Shown in pieces: positions 22,288 to 33,600 of a DNA stretch of 64,000 bases (position 1 is the first letter of the stretch; each line of letters starts with the position of its first letter). Source of the DNA: Hormiphora californensis (Eukaryota; Ctenophora; Tentaculata; Cydippida; Pleurobrachiidae); contig CM035360.1 in NCBI GenBank assembly GCA_020137815.1, positions 4,575,855 through 4,639,854 of the forward strand. The letters are read 5' to 3'. The notes under the pieces are model-generated. The model ran no database searches and was not told the DNA's origin. It worked only from the letters and a program-made list of their open reading frames with translations. The position numbers and the translations under genes are program-made.

Positions 22288-23364
22288 TCACACTTCCCTA
22301 TCATTAACTTTATTAACATCGCTTGAGTGTCTCTGATTGGATGCCGGCCTAATCCGCCTGACCACTGCCTCTAATCTACGTCTCCTTGGGGTGAACAGTA
22401 TAATCACTCCTGGGTTTAAGGTGGAACAAACCACCGGTAACACTTGTATTGATAGAAATATTGACAGGATTACTGGGAGTGTACTATCCTCCATAGACTC
22501 GATAAAATCCTCAATTGTGGTTATATCTTCCTTGTCTCCACTATCGCCCACCCTCACGAAAGAGCACACCATCAAAAACCCAAACACCATCACACTGCCC
22601 GTATTGAGAATCATTACCCGGATCGTCCCTGAGAGGGAGTGGGAGTTTCCACCAACTGGGTTTCGGTATCGTCGCAACAGGAAGATAACGGTGAGGGTTC
22701 CACACACAATTCCAGTTGATTGCACGGCTAATGTGAACAGAGTTGAGCAGATAATCCATATTTGGTATGCTGATATGCCCATATTAGGCAATGATTTCGC
22801 TAGTTTGATGTAGCAGCATTGGGAGTATGTCATGAAGACAAGTGAGCCATCGGCCCTTGCCAGTGCATGGACAACGGCAGTAGAGACGACATGGTAGCCG
22901 ATGATGAGTCCTAGGGGCAGGAAAACTGATTTGTGGTCTAATTGGCGTAGCGGATACCTTATTTGGTAGTACCGAGCGATTGTTAGGAAGCCTGTAACTA
23001 TTATGGGTAGAAAGTATAATATCCACACCCCTGATGTGTATCCGGCACAGAGATAACTGTCATTCTCCTCCACAAAAAGGTAGTACCTGTCCCGGCAAAT
23101 AGAGCTTTGGTTACCATGGAGACATCCAACGAAGTCCTTGGGAGTCCAGAATCCGACTGCTAGCCGGAGTGAGGTGTAAGGGCATGCGAGTAGATCCGTT
23201 ACAGACAAGAGGATGTACAGGGATCGGGCGATTGAAGCACGTTTTCTGAGATTGTGATGGATCACCAGCGCGTTCAGCGGTGTGGATATAAAGGGAAGGA
23301 AGAGAAAGAGAAGGAAAAGGCAGAAATCAGGGGCTGACGTGCCACCGGAGCTGAAGATTGCCAT
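22288..23364 (-). CDS. Intronless rhodopsin-like (class A) GPCR
   Basis: A single 358-codon frame with seven hydrophobic segments. TM1 covers FLLFLFLPFISTPLNALVI (about residues 17-35). TM2 contains LLSVTDLLACP with the conserved aspartate. The TM3 end carries ARYYQIRYP, a DRY-like motif with Ala in place of Asp. TM7 has STLNPGVIILF, an NPxxY-like motif with Ile instead of Tyr. Loop cysteines before TM3 and after TM4 could form the usual disulfide. The basic C-terminal tail (TPRRRRLEAVVRRIR) fits the cytoplasmic face. Ligand cannot be inferred. Lack of introns among intron-rich neighbours suggests expansion by retroposition, as in many chemosensory-type receptors. Confidence 0.85.
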   Translation of the reverse strand: MAIFSSGGTSAPDFCLFLLFLFLPFISTPLNALVIHHNLRKRASIARSLYILLSVTDLLACPYTSLRLAVGFWTPKDFVGCLHGNQSSICRDRYYLFVEENDSYLCAGYTSGVWILYFLPIIVTGFLTIARYYQIRYPLRQLDHKSVFLPLGLIIGYHVVSTAVVHALARADGSLVFMTYSQCCYIKLAKSLPNMGISAYQIWIICSTLFTLAVQSTGIVCGTLTVIFLLRRYRNPVGGNSHSLSGTIRVMILNTGSVMVFGFLMVCSFVRVGDSGDKEDITTIEDFIESMEDSTLPVILSIFLSIQVLPVVCSTLNPGVIILFTPRRRRLEAVVRRIRPASNQRHSSDVNKVNDREV

Positions 23365-23696
23365 TACTATACTAGGGCCGGGGTGGGGGGGGGGGGGGTA
23401 TTTTATTCATATAGAGATACAAGATGGTGCAGTCCAATTTAATAGTTTAATACAGGATTACAGGGGACGCAGCAAAAAGTTGTTGGCAGGGATTGTATTA
23501 CCTTGCTCGACCAGCTGTGTATAGATGTGAATAGAAAATAACAAGGATTGAAGGCAATCAAATCTAACCCCAATCTAACTCGGTAATTCTTGTTATGAAG
23601 AACTTATAGGGCCGAGACTCGAGAGCAAGGTAATCCAAGCTAGTTCAACTAAAGGACCGAGATTTCGGAGAATCCAAAATCAGTTTATCTTCGATA

Positions 23697-23831
23697 GGGG
23701 CTCTTGCTTGATCAGATTGTGAAATGACATATCCTTTTAGTTAAACCGTTTGAAATTGTAACTGTTTAACTATAACTATAAGTAGAACTGTAGTCAGAAG
23801 ATCTGTCAGAATATGATCAAGCAAGAGCCCC
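23697..23831. repeat. Short MITE with 18-bp inverted ends
   Basis: GGGGCTCTTGCTTGATCA at the left and TGATCAAGCAAGAGCCCC at the right, perfect inverse complements. The right end runs into a poly-C tract. No coding content. Confidence 0.75.
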
Positions 23832-24111
23832 CCCCCCCCCCCCCCCGGCGGCCGGCCCGCTTGTGGTTGTCAATGTGTCCTCGAAATATAAAATGAAGTA
23901 TTGAAGTTTCCGAGCGCTATCTCCTATCAACAACTTGTTCAATGTTCTAGAAATTTCTAACCAACAAGAAAAAAAAGGGGTTTTAAATTTAACCCTGAAC
24001 GTTTTCAACTGACAACTAAATAGTTCTAAAGTAAAGTGTCTAACAATAAAACAGGGAAATTAACACGAGTTGAGACTACAAAATCTATCTCTATTAAAAT
24101 TCGGAAATGAA

Positions 24112-24182
24112 CTGTCAGGCCAATGCTCTGACCACAGTTCTCGCGCGCTCCGCGAGAATGGGTCAGGCCAATGCTCTGACAG
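24112..24182. repeat. hAT-like MITE, CTGTCAGAGC family
   Basis: Starts CTGTCAGGCCAATGCTCTGA and ends GGTCAGGCCAATGCTCTGACAG, with a central hairpin CTCGCGCGCTCCGCGAG. Flanked by perfect 8-bp duplications GAAATGAA (24104-24111 and 24183-24190). Confidence 0.85.
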
Positions 24183-24538
24183 GAAATGAACGTCATCGAA
24201 GCCGCTCGTTCAGTGTGTTTGAAGGGGTTGAAGTTGACATGATAATTAAATTTTACCGAGAAAAGTTGATCGGACAAGCATCACAGCAGCAACTTGTCTT
24301 TGTTTTCTCCGAACCAAGGTTCGAGCCAGCGAACCTCCTAAAACTTGGTCACGCGGAGAGAGATGGTCGAGCAAGACAAGGTTTTCTTGTAGGCCATTTT
24401 CAATTTCTTTGAGATAGATAAATCAATTGGACGCGTCCATGGACCTCTAAACCAAGAAATACACCTGTCAAATAATGAAAATATCAGCCTCAATTTATTT
24501 GACATGTTCATTGTTCCCAGTCTGCAGACTACATGTAG

Positions 24539-24606
24539 CTGTCTGGCGCCGCGACCCATCTGAGCGCACTGTCGAGAATCAAATGGGGTATGGCGCCGCC
24601 ATACAG
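24539..24606. repeat. hAT-like MITE, CTGTCTGGC family
   Basis: CTGTCTGGCGCCGCGACCC ... GGGGTATGGCGCCGCCATACAG, in inverse internal order relative to the copy at 53231. No clear target duplication. Confidence 0.6.
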
Positions 24607-26086
24607 GTCTGTAGGCTTTAAAGAAAGCTAAAATGATAATATTGACTGTTAAATTGTCCGTGTGTGTTTGTTAATGTCTGTGAGCTGTCCTAGGACAGGA
24701 GAAATCGATTTTGTTTCTTCCTCTTGTTAATTTAAAACTTGTTTTTACTGTCAATTCTTTCAAAATCCCTAAATTAGCTGTTTTTATCCTTGTTTGTTTT
24801 ATGGTATACCCTCCTATCCGGTTAGGGTGGTGTTTGGCGTTTGCAATGGTGCAGCACTGGGGGGGGGGGGAACCAAACAAAACTCGATGGTAAACAGGAG
24901 AGAGACTTTTCTCCCTGACGTGTCCTTTACCCCACATGTGGTTTAAAGTCGCGCGCGGGGAGTTATCGCGCGCACGTAGAGCCAGGGAGACCTCGCGTGT
25001 TACAAACATTTCACAGTGACAGAATGTCAGTGTGGAGATTCAGGCCGGTATTATTATTTGAAATAGTTCCCCACCACCTCCGCCCTCCGGTATTATATTG
25101 ATCGTGGAGCTGTCTAATAATCCTTCTCAAGTCCATTGTTTCGATATATGTTACGAAATAACACAGGAGGGGCGGGTGTGCTGTGTGAAACAACACGTCA
25201 ACAGGTGTTGAGACGAACTCAGAAATCAGAATCTTCTGAGTCAGAAGATAAGATGAAACTGACATATCAATTGTGCTACCTCCGCCCTCTTGGTTCTAAT
25301 TCTCTCCCGTGCAGTAGGGGGTTTCCAGACCAGAGTCAGACACTAACAGGTGTATTTCTTCGGTTTTACTCTGTCAGAGCATTGACCTGACCCTATATAT
25401 AAGTTGCACACGCTAGACAGCATATTTTAGTCACTCGACAGGGGTAATTCGAATTTTAGTTCCAGTTGAAATTGACCCAATCAACAAGTTTCAAGACACA
25501 ATGACAAAATGAGGTGATTCAAGGTAGCCTCACGGAAGGATATGTTAGACATTACCGTCGAGTCAGGGTCGGGTATTAAAAGTTGGATCAAATCTAACTT
25601 TGTTTACGTACAAAAAACAAAGCTCACAGAACATGTTATACTGGTACTGGAAAGTATTTTTGTCGAGCAGACAAAAGCATTAAATTTACAGTCAAATAAC
25701 TGGTAAGTGGTAGTCTTATATTAATATCGGAACCGCATGGCGTGGTGAGGGAGGGTGTGAACCAAGTCACACCATTAAGTGGTTGAACTCGGAATGCCGA
25801 TAAACACACTGTCCTTAAAACATGTGAATGATCTCATGGTAATAGACATGTTATATCGCACAAGACGCACATGAAAATAGCTTTTACAAAAGTTCAAAGC
25901 GTATAAACCATATTGTGCATGCAGTGGTGCTCCGTCATATTTGCCTCCTGCATATATGGAAGACGGCGTCAAGACGCGGTCCTCTCTAACAATGTGTGAA
26001 TGAATATTGAATTACTAATATTTATAAGTCAACTACTATTGAAATTGTCGAACTAAAGGCAGTCGAATCTGCATCACATACTACTA

Positions 26087-26937
26087 CAGTCGGACCCCGA
26101 TTTAGTGGCATCCTCGGGGGAAAAAAATCCTGCCACTAAATCGGGGTGCCACTAAATCGGGGTGAGCCATATTTGGCCCATAAAAACCTATTTTATGCCC
26201 AAAATGCTATACTAAGACACCTCTAATATTCATGTATTGATGACATGATCATTTCTGATTAGAAATAGAAAACTATAAAATAATTTTTTTTAAATGTGTG
26301 AAAAATTTTCTAAGTTATACCAGCCCGTCCGATTTGTGTTTCGAATCGGTGCAGCTTCCTGGATGTCCTGTCTAATTAGCGGGTTCGAAACGAACCGATA
26401 CGTGATACCATGCCGAATCCGGGCACCCTAAGCGGGTGAGGAAGTATCAAAATTTCAAAATAACTTTTTCTCTCAAAATTTATGGGGAGCACCGATCAAA
26501 GCATTGACAATCGTACTGTAAAATTTTGCAAAAAATAAGTTTTAAAATTTTTTAAAGGTATACCAGCCACGTCCGAATCGTGTTTCGAATCGGTGCATCT
26601 TATCGCATGTCCTGCTGCTAATTAGACGGTTCGGAACGAATTGAAACGTGATCCCCATCGAATCGAAATTCTGACGCTTGGTGAACTTATGATTAAATGG
26701 CCCCATGGGGATCACGTATCGGTTCGTTCCGAACCGTCTGATTAGCAGCAGGACATGCGATAAGATTCACTGATTCGAAACACGATTCGGACGTGGCTGG
26801 TACTCCTTTTAAAAATTTTCAAAAAAATTTCATAAAAATTTCACAAAAAAAATTCAAAAAAATTTGTGGGGGAAAAAAATCCTGCCACTAAATCGGGGTG
26901 CCACTAAATCGGGGGCCACTAAATCGGGGTCCGACTG
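26087..26937. mobile_element. Non-autonomous pogo/Tc1-like element
   Basis: CAGTCGGACCCCGATTTA at the left, inverse at the right (TAAATCGGGGTCCGACTG), each flanked by TA. Subterminal repeats of the same word occur at both ends. The interior carries two related palindromic blocks (GGTTCGTTCCGAACCGTC and similar) shared with 41725-42438. No transposase frame remains. Confidence 0.85.
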
Positions 26938-27325
26938 TACTATAACTCACTATTCGAGTTGTTCATGCACACGTCACAGTGTCAAGGGATTCAATACCAC
27001 TATTGCAATTGTACCAAGAAATCTAAACCATTTATAGCAATGCTGTCGCCTCTAATACTTTCGGGCAGGTCATCCTCTAGAGGTAGCAATCACAAACAAG
27101 CAGCACAACGTAGACAAGACGATTCGTGTAAATAAATCGTGTAAATAAATCCAACCTTTCGTTAAATCGGAATCGGGATGTTCTTTCGACTCTCTCACTT
27201 TGATTTAGATAAATTTAGATAAATCAAAGACTCTTGAGTTTTATTTTTGGGAAACAAACATATCAAATAAATAACAATTTTAAATACTACACAAAAGTTC
27301 ATTAACTTATAAATCTGTAACAATT

Positions 27326-28462
27326 TCACGTACAAATTGTCGATGTCTGAATTATGTTACCATGTTGTCTCCGAACTGTCCTACAGTTTCTTGATTTTGA
27401 GTGCGAGGAGGAGGAAGAAGATGAGAAAGTTTTAAAAGAGTTTCCGTCATCCTCAGCTCCTTCATTTTCATCATCTTCGTCTTCGAAGAAGGAAGCAAAT
27501 CCGGTCATTTTACGCTTAGGCTGAAATTATGTACGCTTTAGGTAACAGCACGACTCACGAAGGGTTGCTGAAAAGATAAGTCTACAAATTGCAGTAGAGG
27601 ATGTTTGTATCATTTTTTAATCCTAGCACGACCCGAAAGATCTATATTCTTTAATCTCTAACTGCAGCAGTGAATTTGATAGCAACATCTCAATATCTGA
27701 ACTAGCAATATTACCTGTTCTTCCCTTCCAAAGTAGCTCTCTCCAAAATGTTGCCCAAATCGCTGCCTGAACCCACCATCATCATCATCATCTTCATCGT
27801 CATTATCAGATGCTCCAAAATCAAAATGTTGCATAAAGTCACCAAAATCAAAGCCACCCCCAAATCCACCCCCGCCCCCAAATCCTCCGAAATCACCCAT
27901 CCTGATTGTGAACGCACTACCATCTCCTCCGAATGGATGTCCTCCACCAAAGGGATGGCCTCCCTGAGCATCACCCTCTTCGTCCCCAAACATGTCGTAA
28001 CGCTCTCGTTTCTCAGGATTAGAGAGCACATCGTATGCTGCATAGGATAATAATAATAATAATGCTAAGTGAAACTCAGATAACAAAAGCCCTTTTCAGA
28101 GAAGTTAAGAACAAAAGATAGTCATGAGTTACCTTTGGCGAGTTCCTTGAACTTTTCTTCTGCGCCTGGTTCTTTATTTTTATCAGGGTGATACTTGAGT
28201 GCAAGCTTCCTGAACGATTTCTTTATCTGCTTGTCACTGGCATTCTTATCTACACCTGCAACAAAGAGACGAACTAAGTTAGTGTTGTGTATCACATAGG
28301 GATTGGGTCACCCAATCGATACTGGATCGGCTCAACCAACATTATGATTCGGGGTCCTATCGTTCTAAAATTTATATCCAACTTACCCAATGTTTGATAA
28401 TGATCCGCTGCAGCATATTGTAGAAAAACAAATCCTAGTAACAGCTTGATCACATGTGACAT
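27326..28462 (-). CDS. DNAJB9-like: ER-lumenal DnaJ protein, DNAJB9/ERdj4-like
   Basis: Four exons in coding order: 28462-28387, 28255-28133, 28037-27715, 27520-27326; all junctions agree in phase. The protein starts with a signal peptide ([19 protein letters not shown]) and passes directly into a J domain: DHYQTLG, helix [18 protein letters not shown] with the HPD motif, then [21 protein letters not shown]. After it come a Gly/Phe-rich stretch and an acidic, disordered segment. The C-terminus [20 protein letters not shown] resembles the conserved tail of vertebrate DNAJB9. Known role of the family: BiP co-chaperone in ER-associated degradation and in restraining IRE1. Total length about 238 residues, close to DNAJB9. 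No KDEL-type signal. Confidence 0.9.
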
Positions 28463-29566
28463 TTCCTGTGATGTAATACCTCACTGAGTGAAATTTGTCC
28501 TCCGACCTCCAATCACGCGACCCGCGACTAACAAGACTGACAAAACGGTGTTCAATAAGCGGAACATGAAATTAGGAGTGATTTGGAAAGATTTAATGGA
28601 CATAAACGGTGTTCCAGGTCCCTCGTTGCGGGGAGGGTGCATTTAAAACATTTTTTTAAATTCCATTTCAAAACTTGGAAAATTTGGCGAAACTCGAAGG
28701 AAAAAAATCGAAATTTCGATTGTTTTTTCTTCAAGGCACGCGCGCGAGGAATGCAGCGTAAAAATTAAAATTTCGCGTCGCAACTGCATGCGGCGCGCGT
28801 ATGGCAAACGAACTCGAATCAGATTTCTTTTTTCACTTGTTCATTCGCCTAGATTTCGGAATTTTTATTTCTGCGATTTATCTCTGGTTCCTGATAAGAT
28901 AGAGACTTCATACCGGGTGCATTGGAAAGAGAATTTCAATACCTTTCGAATGCATTCGGGATAAAGTCTTTATCTTATAAGGAACCGGAGATATAATTGT
29001 TTGAAGAAAGACCCCATCACGTGGTTCACTTGCGGCGGCGGCGGCAAGCCATGGTGCGGTGGTACAGCCTCGACAATTAAAGTAAGAGTGGATAGGACAG
29101 AGGCAAAGTTGGACGGGATTGTTGCGGGTAGTGGGTAGATAGTGGACCTTCAGAGCATTTTGTCTTTTCCCCACTCTCCGCATCCATGAATTTGTCTCTG
29201 AGAAATTTTGATAAGGCCGGGCACTCCTCTCTCTGCACTCTGCAGAGGTGCAGCAGTAGGTCTGTTTTATCGGTGCATCTTTTGAGAGCGAGAGGGGGGT
29301 GGGTGCTTTTACCAACTCTGACTTTGTCCACTCTCTGTTTGACAATCACTATGTGTGATTATGACCTGTTACCGCATGGTTTATTTTGCCCACACCAGTT
29401 ATTTAAACACACTACGTGGTGACAAATTACAAATTCTAGTGCCTTACTTTGGTTATTACAAAATAGACCTTGGTTATTAAAAAATACGATAATAACATGA
29501 TAACATGATAACATGATAACATGATAACATTGTTATAGTCCCAACTGTCCGCACTAAAATATGATA
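28463..29566. other. Intergenic region between DnaJ and MFS genes
   Basis: No supported gene. It includes the 5' flank of the DnaJ gene, an inverted-repeat element at 28881-28992, and a short ATAACATG tandem at about 29492-29530. Confidence 0.6.
28881..28992. repeat. Short inverted-repeat element
   Basis: TCTCTGGTTCCTGATAAGAT at the left opposes ATCTTATAAGGAACCGGAGA at the right, with further complementarity inward. A related single arm occurs near 7252-7292 (CTCCGGTTCCTGATAAGA). Confidence 0.7.
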
Positions 29567-31027
29567 CTACTGAGAGTCTTTCTTTAACGACGTATCACCA
29601 TCCACAGTAGCTAGTGTCTTATACCGATCTCCGATAGTTACTCCCTTTCTGCAACTCATCACCCAACAAACAACATAGCAGCCCAGGCTCACCAAATACA
29701 CCGCCCCCACAGCTGCCATACTGGGAATCTCCGCTGCTCTCGTTCTGGGTAGTCCTGCTAGGAAAGTACCGGGTATCCCCGGAAGGGAGACCATAACATT
29801 GAACCACCGGGCACCAATCTCAGCCAATCCCACGGTAGGCACTCCCCAGGACGAGCAAAGGGCAAATTGAGAGGGCACAGTTAGGGCCATGTGGACGGCA
29901 GCTCCTATTCCCATAACAATACACCCCGGAATGAGGAGAGAACGAGGCATGTAAGGAGTTGTCGAGCCGTATATCATGATAATACCTCCATAGAAACATG
30001 TTACCAGGATGCATATCAGTGGGAATATCTTCCTACCTCCCAGTTTCCGGCTCAGAACGGAGCATATCAAAGAAGCAATAAACCCAACTACGAATATCAT
30101 ACTTGTTATCAGTGCAGCGTCCTCGATGGTCCAACCAGCGAACTCAGTAGCCCTGTAGACGATGTTGTAGCCGAGGGTGACGGTGGTGTAGGCATTGCAA
30201 AACACCACTACATCGGGGAGGAAAATGGTGACCTTCTGGGGCAATGTTAGGTTCTTCAAGCAGTTGGTGCTTTGGGTATCTTGGACTGTTTGCGGAGGTG
30301 CAGGTCTTAGCTTCTCGCTGGATCTAATTACAGGGAGTAGAACAATGGGAAGAAGGAGGAAAGCGGAGATTCCAGGTGCGGCTATTGTCCATCCTCCGGC
30401 AGCGTAGGAGTTTGCTCCTGCAATGGTTGCTATGGTGAAACTGATTGGAATTCCACTTGATATGATTGGAGCGACTGCTGATTTGTTCGTTATAAATCTC
30501 TCCAAGACCTCCCCGAATGACTCCACGAACAGGACTGCGGTTGCCAGGCCAAGTATGACACGTGACACAGCAATGAGTGTGTATAGAATGACGTCATTGG
30601 TGATGTCATCAAGTGCCATCATCGGCATGTTGCTGAGAAGTGTAATCATGAGACAGACGAAGTTCCGAACCCATAGTGGTAGAGCCTTCCAGCGAGGGCT
30701 ACATTGGGCAAAGTAGGGCCCGACTAACTGGGCAAGGAGGCCCAAAGAGGTCACTCCGAGCCCAACCGTTGTATTTAGTCCTTTGTTTTTTAGAAAGATA
30801 AAAAAGATAGGAATCGGGTAAGCCTGTACGACCTTGAGAGAAAATATGGAAAACCAGGCGTATAGGATGATAAGAGAGGTACGAAGTTTGGTAAACTTGG
30901 GTAGTTGCGATGATTCGTGCTGTTCCAGAATCATGGATTGGTCCTCAGGAACATCCCGTTCATTCATCTCATCGCTCTCATTTGGCATGTTTCCAGCTAT
31001 CTCTGCAGGCTCCTTATTTGGACACAT
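29567..31027 (-). CDS. Major facilitator superfamily transporter
   Basis: A 486-codon frame without introns. A hydrophilic acidic N-terminus of about 45 residues precedes around twelve hydrophobic segments, for example SLIILYAWFSIFSLKVV, GISAFLLLPIVLLPVI and SMIFVVGFIASLICSVL, with a longer polar loop near residues 245-270 between the two halves. The Arg/Lys-Gly turn SRKLGGRKIFP after the eighth or ninth segment matches the inter-helix loop typical of MFS carriers, so the family call rests on topology and this loop. Substrate cannot be told. The C-terminal tail is short and polar. Like the GPCR at 22288 it is intronless in an intron-rich neighbourhood. Confidence 0.8.
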   Translation of the reverse strand: MCPNKEPAEIAGNMPNESDEMNERDVPEDQSMILEQHESSQLPKFTKLRTSLIILYAWFSIFSLKVVQAYPIPIFFIFLKNKGLNTTVGLGVTSLGLLAQLVGPYFAQCSPRWKALPLWVRNFVCLMITLLSNMPMMALDDITNDVILYTLIAVSRVILGLATAVLFVESFGEVLERFITNKSAVAPIISSGIPISFTIATIAGANSYAAGGWTIAAPGISAFLLLPIVLLPVIRSSEKLRPAPPQTVQDTQSTNCLKNLTLPQKVTIFLPDVVVFCNAYTTVTLGYNIVYRATEFAGWTIEDAALITSMIFVVGFIASLICSVLSRKLGGRKIFPLICILVTCFYGGIIMIYGSTTPYMPRSLLIPGCIVMGIGAAVHMALTVPSQFALCSSWGVPTVGLAEIGARWFNVMVSLPGIPGTFLAGLPRTRAAEIPSMAAVGAVYLVSLGCYVVCWVMSCRKGVTIGDRYKTLATVDGDTSLKKDSQ

Positions 31028-31094
31028 GACACTACAGCTGGTTATTGACGTATTATTAGGTTGGATAATAGGCTACTACAAAATACAGGATATA

Positions 31095-33159
31095 CCGTAA
31101 GTTGGGGTAACTTTGTACCACTTTTTAGCATTCTCCTAAAATAACTCCTTGCCAGAACCACACTCGAAAATTTTTGAACCAAATAATCCCGTTCCAGACC
31201 TAGTACACCAGATATAACTAGTGAAATTTTTGGTCCCCTCTCATTTAATTACATTAATTAGCGTGTATTTTAGTGTAAGTGGGGTTTTAGGGCATGGGGT
31301 AACTTTGGAATGAGGGTGGGGTAACTTTGGACACCCGTCCAAAGTTACCCCACGATAGTAATATTGGAACAAACATAAATCCGAACATTTTGCAATGATA
31401 AATAAATGAACCTAAAATGTTTAAATGGGGTTTAAATGGGTCAATAAATTAAAAAAGAACAATAGGGTTAGCCAAACGCCCCATGATTTAAAAAACATTT
31501 GTTGATGTCGGCTCAACTTTTTTGGGTGTGAGGAATGATGAAACTAGCCACCAAATAAAATTTCAGCTCAATCGGACTTGATTTAGAGGTTGCCACATCC
31601 GACCTGAAACCCATCAAACTTCAGTAATTTGGGGTCCCTCATCCATCCTGTAGTTTGGTAGATGGTATTGGCCCTATAGTTCTTTTTGCTGAATTGGATA
31701 GACAGGAAGTGGTCTACTTATAATGGGTACTGGCTAAATAAAGGAGTTTTGGTACCTGTGCTCCTGCATAGATTGTCTACAAGAACTAGAACACTCGCCT
31801 AGAGATCCAATACCATCTAACAAGCTACAGGATGGACGAGGAACCCCAAATTATTGAAGTTTGATGGGTTTCAGGCCGGATTTCTGTGATTTAGCTCCAT
31901 AAAATAGTTCAAATCGTAGTTTTTTTTCACTAACCTATCGAATAGATGGATGGAAATGGGCGTGGAGTGGGCTGAATCTAGGTTATATGAGGCATAAACT
32001 CTGGCCACTGGCACGTTATTTCAGATACCTTTCTCCCAGCGCGCCGCTGGGAGAAGGTAGCTGTAGTTTATCCGCCAGTGGCGGATAAACTGGTTTAAAT
32101 CACGACGACGATCCTGAGGCGTAGCCGAGGGAGAGGCGGAGGGGTTTAAACCAATAACGTGCCATTGGTCAGAGTTTATGGGTTATATACCCTGCTTTAG
32201 TTGTTTGTTTCAAGTATTACACACTAACAAGAGAGAGAACACTAATCAAAACACACAAAGAGAACTGAGAAACAGTCAAAAACATCTCTCAATTGAGTGT
32301 ACATTGTTTGGTAACAGTTACTAAGGAGAGAGAGAAAGAAATAACAAGATATGGGGCATGCCAGACATAACACAGAGGAATTGAGATAGTGAAACAAAAG
32401 GGGAGATAAAGAGAGAGAAATTGACGGAATGTGTTGTTTCTTTCTCTCCAATGCAGTGTGTAACTCTTGCAAACAGTGTTCCCTCTGTATTTCAGTAAGA
32501 ACTGATCATTTACACACACTTTGAATGTAACATAGGAGTTAATAATAAACAGCCAGCCAGTGGGAAATAATCTGCCGCTGGACTGGCTGTATATTGAGAG
32601 CGCGCCAGTGGGACTTCTCGCCGCTGGCGGGTTATTTAAATTAGCAGGGTATATATGGCCCTAAACAATTCAGAGAGGGTCTAAGGCAACTCTACAGACA
32701 TCAAAAATTCCAAACCTGTAGTGTGGGGTAACTTTGGCACCCCGTCCAAAGTTACCCCAAAATTCAAAAAATGGTGGGGTAACATTTGCCACCCCTATTA
32801 GTCTCAATTAAAGTAATTGATCGGGTTTGAAAAATGGTGCCCCGAATTATTTGATCGAAACCCTTCCACTCTATGGAGCAAACTTGATTCGGTCATTAGC
32901 CCGGTCAAATCTATGGTACCCATTTTGATTTGAACATTTTAAGCGATTTTGACATCAATTATGTTTGCCCCTAATTAGGAGCTAATTAGCATAGAATTGA
33001 AAAAATAATTGTACCGTTAGTTAGACATTTGTAGGTCAATTACTTGTACACCCCAAAATTATGCCAAATCTGTCGTTATCTGTTGGTAATTTTGGGCTAA
33101 AGCCAAATTTTGAAAGTGTCCAAAGTTACCCTGCAAAACAAAGTTACCCCAGATTACGG
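31095..33159. mobile_element. 2.1-kb TA-flanked inverted-repeat transposon, non-coding
   Basis: Left terminus CCGTAAGTTGGGGTAACTTT and right terminus inverse (AAAGTTACCCCAGATTACGG), flanked by TA on both sides, as for Tc1/mariner-pogo elements. Subterminal GGGGTAACTTTGG words recur inside both ends (31316, 32725, 32750). No transposase remains. A composite foldback (31984-32656) is inserted in the middle. Confidence 0.85.
31984..32656. repeat. Composite foldback element, copy 2 (inverted)
   Basis: Inverse orientation of the element at 15544-16203: begins TATATGAGGCATAAACTCT and ends TTAGCAGGGTATATA. It lies nested inside the 31095-33159 transposon, so it is the younger insertion. Confidence 0.88.
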
Positions 33160-33320
33160 TATGAGATATTATAGTAATGCGTAAATTATCGTCAAGGTAA
33201 GTTAAAACCGTGCGTGTGGACAGTTAAGTATGTAGCAAGTAGTAAGCAGCATGTTTTTGAGTATGGCTTACAACACTACAACAGCACACAAACGCAAATT
33301 ATGAAAGACTAATAGGGCCA

Positions 33321-33451
33321 GGGATCCCTAAAAAAGTTCAGTATTTACACAGCGTTTACACCGGTGTGCTGTGATTGGCTAAAATTTCAGATGATGGAAT
33401 TCCATCATGGTGTAAACGCTGTGTAAATACTGAACTTTTTCAGGGATCCCT
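33321..33451. repeat. 131-bp hairpin element
   Basis: Arms of about 45 bp: AGTTCAGTATTTACACAGCG on the left against CGCTGTGTAAATACTGAACT on the right, framed by GGGATCCCTA. Centre contains GGAATTCC. Would fold into one long stem. Confidence 0.85.
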
Positions 33452-33489
33452 ATAAGTATGACTATGCTCAGCCCGAGTTAAGAGAAGGG

Positions 33490-33600
33490 TTGGTAGCGAA
33501 ATTACCCCTCGCACGGCCACGGGGGCATCGCGGTAGTAAGGCATATTTTAGCAGGCCCACAAGGTAAGGGTAATTTGGTTACCATATGTCCATATACCAA
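33490..33600. repeat. TTGGT-ended element with 9-bp target duplication
   Basis: Begins TTGGTAGCGAAATTACCCCT and ends with ATATACCAA, inside which GGGTAATTTGGTTACC is an inverse of the left arm. AGAGAAGGG is repeated exactly at 33481-33489 and 33601-33609. Confidence 0.8.

Larger units (their letters stand above)
23365..27325. other. Long gene-free interval with repeats
   Basis: No supported coding exon. It contains foldback elements at 23697-23831, 24112-24182, 24539-24606 and 26087-26937, poly-G/C runs at 23384 and 23828, and a single arm of the CTGTCAGAGC family near 25374. Open frames across it have no splice partners or domain features. Confidence 0.6.

Noticed and set aside
22337-22813. 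Plus-strand 158-codon frame
   Set aside because: Antisense shadow of the GPCR gene.
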